Shown piece after piece: positions 16,317-25,075 of a stretch of 56,707 nt of DNA. Source of the DNA: Clostridiales bacterium (GTDB taxonomy: Bacteria > Bacillota > Clostridia > Tissierellales > GPF-1); the NCBI GenBank assembly GCA_013619125.1, contig JABXKS010000046.1, positions 1 to 56,707 of the forward strand. Direction: 5' to 3'. Position 1 is the first letter of the stretch; each line of letters begins with the position of its first letter. The notes under the pieces were generated by a model. That model saw only the letters and a program-made list of their open reading frames with translations. It made no database searches and was not told where the DNA came from. The translations under genes and the position numbers were made by a program.

Positions 16317-17102
16317 GTGATTCCAAATTGGAAAGAAATTTTAATTGTATACGAACAAGCCGTTGATGAGTTGAAATTGAAGTTCAAGCGCATTCGAAAA
16401 GAATTTGCCGCCATGGACGAATATTCGCCCATCGAATTTGTTACAGGTCGAGTCAAAGAGATCAACAGCATCATCAACAAAGCAAACTTGAGGGGAATTC
16501 CCATATCAGAAGTGGAAACGGGCATTGAAGATATTGCGGGTATTCGAATCATGTGTCAGTTTGAGGATGACATTCATCGCGTAGTGGATCTAATTAAGAG
16601 CCGTTATGATATGGAAGTGGTGGAAGAACGGGATTATATCACGAATCACAAAGAGAGTGGATACCGCAGTTACCATATGATTATTCGTTATCGTGTGAAT
16701 ACTGCTCATGGGGTAAAGCCGGTCTTGGCGGAAATTCAAATTCGGACCCTTGCCATGAATTTCTGGGCGACCATTGAGCATTCCTTGAATTATAAATTCG
16801 ATCAGCAGATTCCCGAGCATATTGGTGCGCGATTGCAGGAGGCTGCTGAAGCCGTTTACAACCTGGATCAACAGATGTCTCAGATTCGGGAAGAGATTAT
16901 GGACGCGCAGGAGTTATTCGCATCACGTGCGCACCTGGTTGAAGATTCTCTGAACATGCTTCAAAACCTGTATATGTCTGGAGATGTTGATGAAATCGAC
17001 GAATTGTATGATGAGTTTATGCTTCTTCAAAAGAAGGGAAACTTGAAGGATTTGGCGGAATTTCGACAGAAACTGGTTGTGACAACCAAAGAACGATATT
17101 AA
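16317..17102 (+). CDS. RelQ-type small alarmone synthetase (GTP pyrophosphokinase family)
   Basis: Protein of 261 residues from the GTG at 16317, placed 8 nt after GGAGG; the upstream in-frame TTG overlaps that SD and is unlikely. RelA/SpoT synthetase domain: IEDIAGIRIMCQFEDD, the substrate loop HKESGYRSYHM and the AEIQIRTLAMNFWATIEH block with the catalytic Glu/Gln. There is no HD hydrolase, TGS or ACT domain, so it should make (p)ppGpp only. A C-terminal acidic helical tail follows. It lies 50 bp after asnS with no T-rich terminator between, so it is probably cotranscribed under the Asn T-box. Confidence 0.9.
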   Translation: MIPNWKEILIVYEQAVDELKLKFKRIRKEFAAMDEYSPIEFVTGRVKEINSIINKANLRGIPISEVETGIEDIAGIRIMCQFEDDIHRVVDLIKSRYDMEVVEERDYITNHKESGYRSYHMIIRYRVNTAHGVKPVLAEIQIRTLAMNFWATIEHSLNYKFDQQIPEHIGARLQEAAEAVYNLDQQMSQIREEIMDAQELFASRAHLVEDSLNMLQNLYMSGDVDEIDELYDEFMLLQKKGNLKDLAEFRQKLVVTTKERY

Positions 17103-17143
17103 GAAAAGCTGGGTTGACTTTAGTCGACCCAGCTTATTTTTAT
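17101..17143. terminator. terminator between the RelQ-type gene and the convergent flavodoxin gene
   Basis: AAGCTGGGTTGAC and GTCGACCCAGCTT form a 13-bp stem around TTTA, with T-runs on the plus side and a TTTTCTT on the minus side. The stem overlaps the last codons of the minus-strand gene. Confidence 0.85.
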
Positions 17144-18181
17144 CTCATTGGCAAGATTCTTTGCGAATTCAGCGGCTTGAAACTCGATGTTCGGCCGTGC
17201 AAAAATCGCCTCCCTGTTGTTTGCGGTTGCAGTCAAGGAGAACCGTGGAGGCAGCCTGAAGGTCTTGTTGATAGTCAAGGCGCTGATCAATTGATGTTGC
17301 AGGCATTCGGAACCAGAATTGCCAGATACCACCAGTCCGAACAAACTCTTGTTGTAGAAATTGTGGGTTCGGAACAGGGCGGTCATCCGATTGATGGTTG
17401 CCGTCAGATTGGCGGATAAGGCGTCGTTGTAATTGGGGCAAGCCCAGAGGATGGCATCGGCTTCTAAGATGGCAGGATAGATCTCCTCGACCATCACGCC
17501 TCCATAGAAACAGCGCATCTGTTCGCCAAAGTGTTTGCAAGTGGTATAGGGACAGCCGATGCAATCGCGCACGGTGCCGTTTTCAATATGAATCTCCTGC
17601 ACCTTGACAGACTGCGGGAGATTTTTTTTGACCATTTCCCATAATTGCAAGGTGCTTGAGGTGGCTGCATTGCTTGCGTGCAGTACCAAAAGGGAAGGAC
17701 GACTCTTTTTTACGGGACTGTCGGCCAAGAGTCGAGCCACCAGATATTCACATTCGGCAAGGCAGACTTCCTGACGGGATTTTCGCTGGACAGTTTCTAA
17801 AACCTTCATGTTAATCAAATCTTTTGCAGCCTCGACAATGGGTCTTCCCATAAATCGGCAGCCCAATTCATTGGCCCGTAAAATCAAGTCGACAGCAAAC
17901 TCCCGGCTGTACCGTTCGGAGGAGCTGTGGATCAGAATGGCTGCTTCGCTTCCAGTGAAGGATTGTGCCGTTGGATCCAACTGCATGAAAAAGGTGGATA
18001 GTTCCGGGCAGAGGTTCCAAGTATTGACTTGAACGGCAAAGAGAATCCGTGCATTTTGCAAATCAGGCAAAGATTCTCCGGCGTGATAGACACCATCGGG
18101 ATGATGGGTCCATGCAGCGCTGAGCATGCGTTTTAATTGTTGCGAAGATTCACCGATTTGAATCACATAAAAGGGCTTCAA
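17120..18181 (-). CDS. flavodoxin-fold NADPH-dependent FMN reductase-like protein
   Basis: Protein of 353 residues, last gene of a three-gene minus-strand operon. The C-terminal half (about 163-340) is a flavodoxin/FMN reductase domain beginning SLLVLHASN, with CIGCPYTTC (Cys 207, 210, 215) after the first beta-alpha units and WACPNYNDALSANL at the FMN site. The CxxC pair resembles that of iron-sulfur flavoproteins, although the spacing is not the classic four-cysteine motif. The N-terminal half, with GRPIVEAAKDLI, looks like a second, degenerate flavodoxin-like domain. Its ATG overlaps the LDH-like gene's stop (ATGA), so the two are coupled. Substrate unknown. Confidence 0.7.
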   Translation of the reverse strand: MKPFYVIQIGESSQQLKRMLSAAWTHHPDGVYHAGESLPDLQNARILFAVQVNTWNLCPELSTFFMQLDPTAQSFTGSEAAILIHSSSERYSREFAVDLILRANELGCRFMGRPIVEAAKDLINMKVLETVQRKSRQEVCLAECEYLVARLLADSPVKKSRPSLLVLHASNAATSSTLQLWEMVKKNLPQSVKVQEIHIENGTVRDCIGCPYTTCKHFGEQMRCFYGGVMVEEIYPAILEADAILWACPNYNDALSANLTATINRMTALFRTHNFYNKSLFGLVVSGNSGSECLQHQLISALTINKTFRLPPRFSLTATANNREAIFARPNIEFQAAEFAKNLANEIKISWVD

Positions 18182-19425
18182 AGGATCGCCTCCAATCCTT
18201 GATGGGTTTCCTTGAGCCGTTTCATCAAGGAATCGGATAGGGGCAAACGTTCGAATTCAACGCCGTGATCGAGGAGTTGATTGGCTGCACCAAAGTAAAC
18301 GCCTCCAAGGAAATTAGCGCTCAGATGCCAGTCGCCCCGAATCATAGAAAGAATAGACAAGGCGCCGGATGAGAGTGCTGGGGCGATATAGGGCTTAAAG
18401 CCAGTTTCTCGAACCAGGTGATTAGCATTTAAGGTAGCTTCTGTTAGCAAGAGGCTTTTTGATTCCTCGTACTCATCAATGGAATTGGCGACAACTAACC
18501 CTTTTCCATGAGGACCATAGGCACGTCCGTGGATCAAGAAGTCAGGATCTTGAATGGTCGACTCAGCAAGGTAAGCGGCTCTGGCATACATGACGCCCAG
18601 GCCGAAACCATGGATCTGTTCGGGGCGAAGCCCTTGGAAATCCAGCCCATCCTGATTCGCATTGCTGTCTAGATAAGCGGACAGGCAAAGCGGATCAACG
18701 GGATCCGAAACCACGCAAAACTCTCCCTGGAAATCTTTCAGCCTGGCCATTTGTGCATATTCTTTTAAGATCTTTCGATTGCCTTCCAATTGCACCATGC
18801 GAACATCGCCCGAGGTTTGAGACAGGGGTGGAATGCCCTTTGAGGCGCAAAAAACAAAATAATCGCCATCAAAGACTTCTTCTTTTTCAATGGCCCGTAC
18901 CCGTGGTGCTTGTTTGGTTTGTCCGAAAGAGAGAATTTGATTGGTCTCCAGGACGAATCGGCGTTGCGTTTCAGGACTTCGATCATAGATGCCGATCTCC
19001 TCGATGCAATCACCGCCAGCCAGGCATAGACCGATTAAAAGGGTGCTGCCCACATCACCGAGGGCGACCAGATTCAAATGAATGCCAGTGCGCTTTCGAG
19101 GAAGGGTTGATACAAGGCGTTCCCATTTTGGCCATGCAAGGTTGATGGCCCGGATGGGAATACCTTCGGGAACAAAATCGATTAGCGAGGAGCCAGGAGA
19201 CGACGCTGTCTTTAAGCGATCCAAGGTGTCATGGTCGAGGAGGGTTGCCTTCTGACTAAGTGGAAATTGCACGGCGTTTTTTCCCGGTTCTCCCGAGAAG
19301 AGCACGATAGCCTCTTTGGTATGTTTTGGAAACCGGGGAACCAGCGCCTCTTTCCATTCTGGGATGGGTTGATCGGCAATACAGCCGATGTTTTTATCCG
19401 CTAGATGATAGAAATAGGGTCTCAT
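18178..19425 (-). CDS. divergent lactate/malate dehydrogenase-fold protein
   Basis: Protein of 415 residues. After about 110 unrecognised residues comes an LDH/MDH-like core. The Rossmann start is LNLVALGDVGSTLLIG (118-132) with an acidic residue ending strand 2 (IYDRS, Asp148). VVSDPVDPLC (238-247) parallels the VxNPVD motif, GFGLGVMYARAAY (273-285) parallels the GxTxLDxxR helix, and YGPHGKG (303-309) parallels the GEHG loop with the catalytic His. The C-terminal part covers the substrate domain. It is longer than true LDH (about 315) and too divergent to assign a substrate. Coupled by ATGA overlaps to both neighbours. Confidence 0.65.
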   Translation of the reverse strand: MRPYFYHLADKNIGCIADQPIPEWKEALVPRFPKHTKEAIVLFSGEPGKNAVQFPLSQKATLLDHDTLDRLKTASSPGSSLIDFVPEGIPIRAINLAWPKWERLVSTLPRKRTGIHLNLVALGDVGSTLLIGLCLAGGDCIEEIGIYDRSPETQRRFVLETNQILSFGQTKQAPRVRAIEKEEVFDGDYFVFCASKGIPPLSQTSGDVRMVQLEGNRKILKEYAQMARLKDFQGEFCVVSDPVDPLCLSAYLDSNANQDGLDFQGLRPEQIHGFGLGVMYARAAYLAESTIQDPDFLIHGRAYGPHGKGLVVANSIDEYEESKSLLLTEATLNANHLVRETGFKPYIAPALSSGALSILSMIRGDWHLSANFLGGVYFGAANQLLDHGVEFERLPLSDSLMKRLKETHQGLEAIL

Positions 19426-22400
19426 TTTTCCTCCTGAGTAAAGAGCGACTGAATTCGCTTAAGATGTGCTTGATCGTATTCGATATATTCGGATACTTTT
19501 AAGGATGAGTCATACTCCAATAAGTCGCTGCGATCCGGGAAGCGAGGCGAAGTAAAGATTTCACCCAGGTTCGTGATGCAAAGCGCGCGATCGTTGATTT
19601 GCTGATATTCGCGTTCCAAGGTGCGGAAAATTTGATAGGTGTTTTTCAAGACCGTTTCCGACAGCTTGTAGATCGCCGATATGGGTGCGTTTTTGATATA
19701 GCTCGGCGAGGCATAGGGCAAAATAAAATTCACCGATGGAATCATGTTGGATTTATAATCGGTTATTCGCTCAACAGCATCTCCTCCGATAAAGGGATAG
19801 AGGATGCTTTCGTTGAACCAAACATTCAGATTGGGAACAAAATATGCGGATTCCACATCCAAATCTTCCAACTCCATCAGTTCCTGCCCTTGACTGGAAA
19901 GGATGCCCACGATGGTTTTTTCCACACGAACATTGTATTGGCTGAACTTTGGTCGAATCGCTTGAATCCGATAGCCTTTATGGAGAATATCATCGATGAG
20001 GAGAACGGGCCGCTGGAACGATTTCATCATGCGGATCTGTTCATCCAAACTGAGATAGTATGGGGCTTGGTGGATATAGAATGAATCTGCATCGCCTGTA
20101 TACGTCTTCTCTGTATGGAGGGTTTTCGTCGCCGTATTGGGCACGATCCTTCCCTTTAGAATCGAACCATATGGGACGCATAAATTGGGGCCCAGGGTGC
20201 GTACGGGTCCTTGAACGGGATCGACGTGATTGTTGCGACAAATGATCTCCATCAGTTTTTCATTCATAATCTTTCGATCAAAAGTTAAGAGCAATTGTCC
20301 AGGATACAGGGCGACCATGGCTTCTCTGAGTGCATCGCGGCTTTTGTGAATGGCGCGAATAACCTTTGGATTGTTGCGGAACGGTTCTTTTAAAAGCGCC
20401 TTCATATTTAAGTAGAGGGTGCTTGGGTGCGTCATGGAAACCAGGAAGATCGGCGATTCTGACTCCTTTGATTCCTCGGGCACCGAGATAAACCCCTGAA
20501 GTTTTAGGATCTTATAGTTTCGTTCATCGATTGCCGGATGGTGAAGGGGTTCATGGTACACGGCCGATGTGTAATCCTTTTGTAATGCGAAGCCCAGTGT
20601 TTCCGTCAAAAGAATCTGTCCCAAGTGACGATAGGGAGATCCTTGATGGGTGTAAATCCCGGCGATCAAGGCAATACGACCGATTGCTTTTTGACGAATG
20701 AAATCAGCGGCGGTATGATCATGGAATTCCCTGAAGATCATGGAGTTTCTCAACCAGCGGAAGGGAACAACCCCGATAATGACATTGTCTTTTGTTTCTC
20801 TTGCAATCAGAAGTCTTGCGCTGTCCATATCAAAAAATGATTTAAGATCGATGGGGAAATCACCAAATTGACTGCGGAGTTCAGAGACAATCTCATAGCG
20901 GAAATCTTCAATAATTTCAAAATTCAAAGTGCGCGTGGATACCGGAGATTTCATTTGTGGTTCCTGGCGGTAAAATCCGCGCGCCATAATATATTTTTGC
21001 GCAAGGGGATCAATCAACATGGAGACATCACGGTTTTGATCGATGTATTTGCGAATTTGCGTGGAGGAGATATCTTCATATTCCTCTGGCAGGCAGAGGC
21101 GCACTGCAGGTTCTTTCATGCGATCCAAAAACGGTTTCAGGGGATCTGGTTCCACCTTGTCGCAATTTCTCTCAAAGATGACATGAGGGAAATGATAGAT
21201 GGAGAATTCGGCTGTCGTGGTATAAGCGGACGCGTGAAGGACAACATCGCTACCGACGACAATGGAAATGAAATCTTCCCTAAAGCATTCTTGCAATTCT
21301 TTCAGATCCGTCGAATTTGCGATATTGACAGACAGAGAAGATGGGAAAAGATAGATATTTAATTCATCGGCGATAGACATGTCGATGATGTTTCTTCGGA
21401 TCATATTGGGCTGGGTACGTTTCGACCAAGAAAACTCGTCTACAGCCAAGAAGACCTCATATCCCATATTTCGAATATTCTGTGCAATCTTCTTATGCGA
21501 GATAGAGAAGGGATCGAAGGTACCTGGGAAGAAGGCTTTCTTTTGATTAGAAAAAACGGGAACTTTTCGGTTGGTGAATTCATAATCAGCAATAAATCGA
21601 TAGATGTGGTTCAAGGAAACAGAATCATTTAAGCGAAGCAAATCTGTTCGTCGGCCTGTTGCGGCCAGAACCAGCATCTTCTTTGCGACAATGGACAGCA
21701 GGTGTTGCTTTTCGATCATATTTAATTTATTTGAGCCAAAGACGTCCTTACCTAAAACCAGGAAGGCTTCTCGCTTTACTTCTTGATCAAAGTTAACGAA
21801 GCTATTTAAGAGAATGCTCACCATGGTTACCAAACGGCGTTTCAACACCTCGTCGTTCTCTTGGAATCTGGGGCCGTATTGCGAGTAATTTTGGATGCAA
21901 ACCCCGATTGTTTTTAGCATCAAGACGGCAATCTGCTGATTGGAAACCTTGGTTTTATCAACGAAATCATCAATAATCTCATCCAATTCCCTTGGTTGCA
22001 AGTGGAGCATAACCCGGCCTAAATAGCGGGGAATAAAATTGGTGAATTGAAAGTTCTCCATCTCCAAAGCGCGCATGAGTTCGATGGTCACATCATTTTT
22101 TTGCTCCTTGCTCAAATACGGAAAGATTTCGACTAAGGCGATCCCTGCATGGTTTCTGACATTTTCCACTTCACTTACCTTCAGCAGGTTGCAAAAATGA
22201 ATGGCTGTATGAATCTTGTCGATGTTTGGGAATCCATCGATTAGAAAATCAGCCAGCAAATGGACGTGAACCTTTTTGATTACCCATGGGGTCGCTGTTT
22301 TTAGATTTTGCAAATAGAGATCGGAAAGATCCTCGCCATCAACGCGGCAGATCTCATAATAGTGTTCAATGACAGGTTTCGGCACACGGATGCGCCCAGC

Positions 22401-24293
22401 CAATTTATAGCGAAGGTAGTTCTCGGCGGGGTCCTCGGACGCGTCGAGCTTGCGTTTTAAAATTCGCCCAAGTTCATCGATAAACCAGCCTTGATTGGGA
22501 ACCTTGTTGACCAGATTCCAGATTCGTTCCAAGGCGGTGATGCGAATGATGCGTTCGGGATCAGTCAGCGCGCCCAGCAAAAGTCGCAGGGGCTGAATCA
22601 TCACGGACTCATCAAAATTTTTCATGGGGATCCGCTTGATGATCTGCATCAAGTAGAACTTGGTTCGGAAGATGGCGAAATTCCCTTTGGTGTAGTTGGA
22701 CAGCACGATCTTGCGATAGGCGTCTAATTGACCCTTTTTCGTATTTTGAAACAGGGTCGCCAGCATCACGCGCAAATTGTGAGTGATCCAGACTTGATGC
22801 TGCTCGATCAATTGCGTATCCGGATGCAGGATTTTTTGGATATAGCTGTTCAACAAGTCCTCGCTGCTGTAAAGGGTTTCCGGCAGGTTCGCGTCTTTTG
22901 GAATTTCTTTTCGGTACTCTTCGTCGAAATTGGCAATGAGCATACCGATGATTCCGGCAGCCTGGCGGCGAATGTCACCGTCTTTGTTGGTCAATAGATC
23001 GTATAAAAACTGAATGGTGATCAGTTTTTGATCCTGAGTGAGGTAGGTGGTATACTCCTCCAATACCGATAGATATCCGCGAAGTTTTTGCGGATCACTC
23101 TCGCTTCTCGCTTGCTCCAGAATTCCGCTCAAAGAGCCAACGGATCGGAAGTTATGCATCAAATCGATATTGTGTCGAATCGCCATAAACTTTATGTTTT
23201 CAATGACCTCTTGACGATGCATCAGGGCGTAATGGCGAATGGGAGCAGGCTCGTACGGCACATGTTCCAGATTAAGATTGACATTCTGATCGTACAAAAA
23301 GGATTCAAAGTCTTTTAGCTTTGCATAAACCTTTCTGTATCGGTTCGCCTTTACTTCGTCGACGTTGTCGAGCTTGTTTAATATGATATCGAAGGCTTCG
23401 TCCAGGGAGAAAATATGCATATGGCGTTCCCCGTTGGGAAGGATTCGGTTTTTTACGCGAAAATCACAATAGATCAAGAGCAAAGATTCCAGAGGCAAGT
23501 TTTCCAACTCAAGATCCCATGTGGAATGATTGGTTGCGATATGACCGATATAGAGAAGATCATGACGCTTGGTCCATTCATCGGTATAGAAGTAATGAAA
23601 ATAGGGCACGCGCTGCAGGCATTCGCCTGTGCAGCCGAATTTGCCAATATCGTGGGAGGCCGCCGCACCGGAAACAACTCCCAAGTCTACGGGGATTCCC
23701 AATCGAAAACATTGGCGTCCAATATGAACCGCCAAAGAATGCACGCCGGAAACGTGGTGGATGTTGTTGTGATTGGTTAATTCAAAATGGAGTTTCATCA
23801 ATTCGTACACCATGTCATGGTCGAAGGCGGTTACAAATTTACGATACTCGTGCCGATTGATGATCATTTCATCGTCAACGGGCAAAAAGTCCAGGTGATA
23901 ATCGAATGGGGCTTGTTCGGTTTCCTTCTCGACTTCGCTGAAAAAACGGAAGAAGTGAACGAATAATTCCGCGGCTAGATCAAATTGAGGAGAGAACTCG
24001 ATTTCGATGCTGGATGGATAGGCGCGTTTGAGGATGACTTGATAACAATAGGCAAGCCAGTCGGCGGGCGGCTGACGCTTGGAAAGATCGTATAGAATAG
24101 GCTCGCAAAGCGAGAGAACGGAGCGCCCAGAATAGTTGTGCTGGGTGCAGATGCGTTCGAAATGTTGCTTGAAATCATGTGCTTGAATTGATAATTGAAT
24201 ATAAGCAGCCACGTCTTGATTTTCTATGAGCCACTCGAGGTGATCGAAAGATTGAACAAATTTTTGGTATTGTGCCAAGGTAGTTTGATTCAT
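19422..24293 (-). CDS. 1623-residue multidomain protein: HD, HEAT-like, NadD-like, GNAT-like, PRTase-like
   Basis: First gene of the operon, RBS GAGGAGG. Regions in order: a helical N-terminus (1-160); an HD phosphohydrolase domain with a full metal set (His185, HD 214-215 in SHDIGK, His251/His256, Asp277); a long helical stretch resembling HEAT/ARM repeats (about 360-900); a nucleotidyltransferase with FFPGTFDPFSISH (921-933, HxGH degenerate to SISH) and ISSTQIR (1075-1081), as in NadD-type enzymes; a region resembling a GNAT acetyltransferase (about 1125-1290, GRIALIAGIYTH); and a phosphoribosyltransferase-like region with VLLIDDILHKG (1430-1440, the PRPP loop). No signal peptide or membrane segment. 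The combination suggests a nucleotide-processing machine, but I know of no characterised protein like it. Confidence 0.7.
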   Translation of the reverse strand: MNQTTLAQYQKFVQSFDHLEWLIENQDVAAYIQLSIQAHDFKQHFERICTQHNYSGRSVLSLCEPILYDLSKRQPPADWLAYCYQVILKRAYPSSIEIEFSPQFDLAAELFVHFFRFFSEVEKETEQAPFDYHLDFLPVDDEMIINRHEYRKFVTAFDHDMVYELMKLHFELTNHNNIHHVSGVHSLAVHIGRQCFRLGIPVDLGVVSGAAASHDIGKFGCTGECLQRVPYFHYFYTDEWTKRHDLLYIGHIATNHSTWDLELENLPLESLLLIYCDFRVKNRILPNGERHMHIFSLDEAFDIILNKLDNVDEVKANRYRKVYAKLKDFESFLYDQNVNLNLEHVPYEPAPIRHYALMHRQEVIENIKFMAIRHNIDLMHNFRSVGSLSGILEQARSESDPQKLRGYLSVLEEYTTYLTQDQKLITIQFLYDLLTNKDGDIRRQAAGIIGMLIANFDEEYRKEIPKDANLPETLYSSEDLLNSYIQKILHPDTQLIEQHQVWITHNLRVMLATLFQNTKKGQLDAYRKIVLSNYTKGNFAIFRTKFYLMQIIKRIPMKNFDESVMIQPLRLLLGALTDPERIIRITALERIWNLVNKVPNQGWFIDELGRILKRKLDASEDPAENYLRYKLAGRIRVPKPVIEHYYEICRVDGEDLSDLYLQNLKTATPWVIKKVHVHLLADFLIDGFPNIDKIHTAIHFCNLLKVSEVENVRNHAGIALVEIFPYLSKEQKNDVTIELMRALEMENFQFTNFIPRYLGRVMLHLQPRELDEIIDDFVDKTKVSNQQIAVLMLKTIGVCIQNYSQYGPRFQENDEVLKRRLVTMVSILLNSFVNFDQEVKREAFLVLGKDVFGSNKLNMIEKQHLLSIVAKKMLVLAATGRRTDLLRLNDSVSLNHIYRFIADYEFTNRKVPVFSNQKKAFFPGTFDPFSISHKKIAQNIRNMGYEVFLAVDEFSWSKRTQPNMIRRNIIDMSIADELNIYLFPSSLSVNIANSTDLKELQECFREDFISIVVGSDVVLHASAYTTTAEFSIYHFPHVIFERNCDKVEPDPLKPFLDRMKEPAVRLCLPEEYEDISSTQIRKYIDQNRDVSMLIDPLAQKYIMARGFYRQEPQMKSPVSTRTLNFEIIEDFRYEIVSELRSQFGDFPIDLKSFFDMDSARLLIARETKDNVIIGVVPFRWLRNSMIFREFHDHTAADFIRQKAIGRIALIAGIYTHQGSPYRHLGQILLTETLGFALQKDYTSAVYHEPLHHPAIDERNYKILKLQGFISVPEESKESESPIFLVSMTHPSTLYLNMKALLKEPFRNNPKVIRAIHKSRDALREAMVALYPGQLLLTFDRKIMNEKLMEIICRNNHVDPVQGPVRTLGPNLCVPYGSILKGRIVPNTATKTLHTEKTYTGDADSFYIHQAPYYLSLDEQIRMMKSFQRPVLLIDDILHKGYRIQAIRPKFSQYNVRVEKTIVGILSSQGQELMELEDLDVESAYFVPNLNVWFNESILYPFIGGDAVERITDYKSNMIPSVNFILPYASPSYIKNAPISAIYKLSETVLKNTYQIFRTLEREYQQINDRALCITNLGEIFTSPRFPDRSDLLEYDSSLKVSEYIEYDQAHLKRIQSLFTQEEK

Positions 24294-24406
24294 CGGTAGC
24301 CTCCTCGATAAGATTTCACTATTATTATATAATAATTAAGGTGATTATACAGGATCTTTCCAGTTTTTTTGCAGTTTCTTACACAACAGACGAAATAGAC
24401 GAACTA

Positions 24407-24415
24407 TGGTATAAT
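24407..24415 (+). promoter_or_regulatory. extended -10 promoter of the 24446 gene
   Basis: TGGTATAAT is a perfect extended -10. It lies inside the longer open frame that begins at 24341, which argues that the real start is the GTG at 24446 rather than any upstream codon. It diverges from the giant gene operon. Confidence 0.65.
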
Positions 24416-24445
24416 AAGGGAAAACAAAAGGGGGGGGAATGCGGC

Positions 24446-25039
24446 GTGGAATGGCAAGTTGAAGCAATCGAAAAGCGAGTCTATCAATTAAAAGTTTCTA
24501 GATCAAATTATGAACGTTTGGAATCCATTCGCTCATCGATTTCCGCCCTGGAAGAACTGCGCGAGATGATCGAGCGGGAAGAGGCATGCAAGAAAAAGCA
24601 AGAGGTTCCCCAGATTCGAGAGGGAATCGTTGAAAAGCTGTTGGCAGAAATTGATTTTGTCTATAAGCCAACCCTGAAAGAAGATATCTACGAGAGCGAT
24701 TATCTAGAGCAATTTTCTCAACAACGCCGAGCAGATCTGGTGTTGTGTGGTGCACTGGAAGCCTTTAACGAGTTTTGGACGGCGAATTCCGTTGAATTCG
24801 GGAATGTGTTTGCTTCTTTACCCGCGAAACTGATCGGGGAAGAAAAGGCCGAGAATTTGATTGCTTTGGGGTGGCAAAGGGTGCAGGTACGCCTGTCTTT
24901 GGCCAGCGATGTGCAATTGAGCGAGATCTATCGATCCTGCGAGCGAGCCTTCTCGAATTATTTGATTGTGAAGGAAAACAAGGGGAGTCGGTTTATTATT
25001 TTGGAATATTTGATTGGAAACGAGAAACAAAATAAATAG
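24446..25039 (+). CDS. unknown helical protein, divergent from the giant operon
   Basis: Protein of 197 residues from the GTG at 24446, after a G-rich SD (AGGGGGGG); the earlier in-frame GTG at 24341 precedes the promoter. The N-terminal half is rich in E, K, R and L and probably a coiled coil (YERLESIRSSISALEELREMIEREE falls in this stretch, residues about 18-45). The second half is an acidic, mostly helical domain. No motif for catalysis, DNA binding or membrane insertion is recognised. It shares an upstream region with the 1623-residue gene, and a regulatory or partner role is possible only by position. Confidence 0.65.
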   Translation: MEWQVEAIEKRVYQLKVSRSNYERLESIRSSISALEELREMIEREEACKKKQEVPQIREGIVEKLLAEIDFVYKPTLKEDIYESDYLEQFSQQRRADLVLCGALEAFNEFWTANSVEFGNVFASLPAKLIGEEKAENLIALGWQRVQVRLSLASDVQLSEIYRSCERAFSNYLIVKENKGSRFIILEYLIGNEKQNK

Positions 25040-25074
25040 AGGCCTGGCGCAAAGCGCCAAGCCTCTTTTCTTTT
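25039..25074. terminator. bidirectional terminator
   Basis: A 12-position stem (GAGGCCTGGCGC with GCGCCAAGCCTC, one mismatch) around AAA, with T-rich sequence to the right and A-rich to the left. It serves the plus-strand 24446 gene and the minus-strand TSUP permease gene. Confidence 0.85.
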
Positions 25075-25075
25075 G

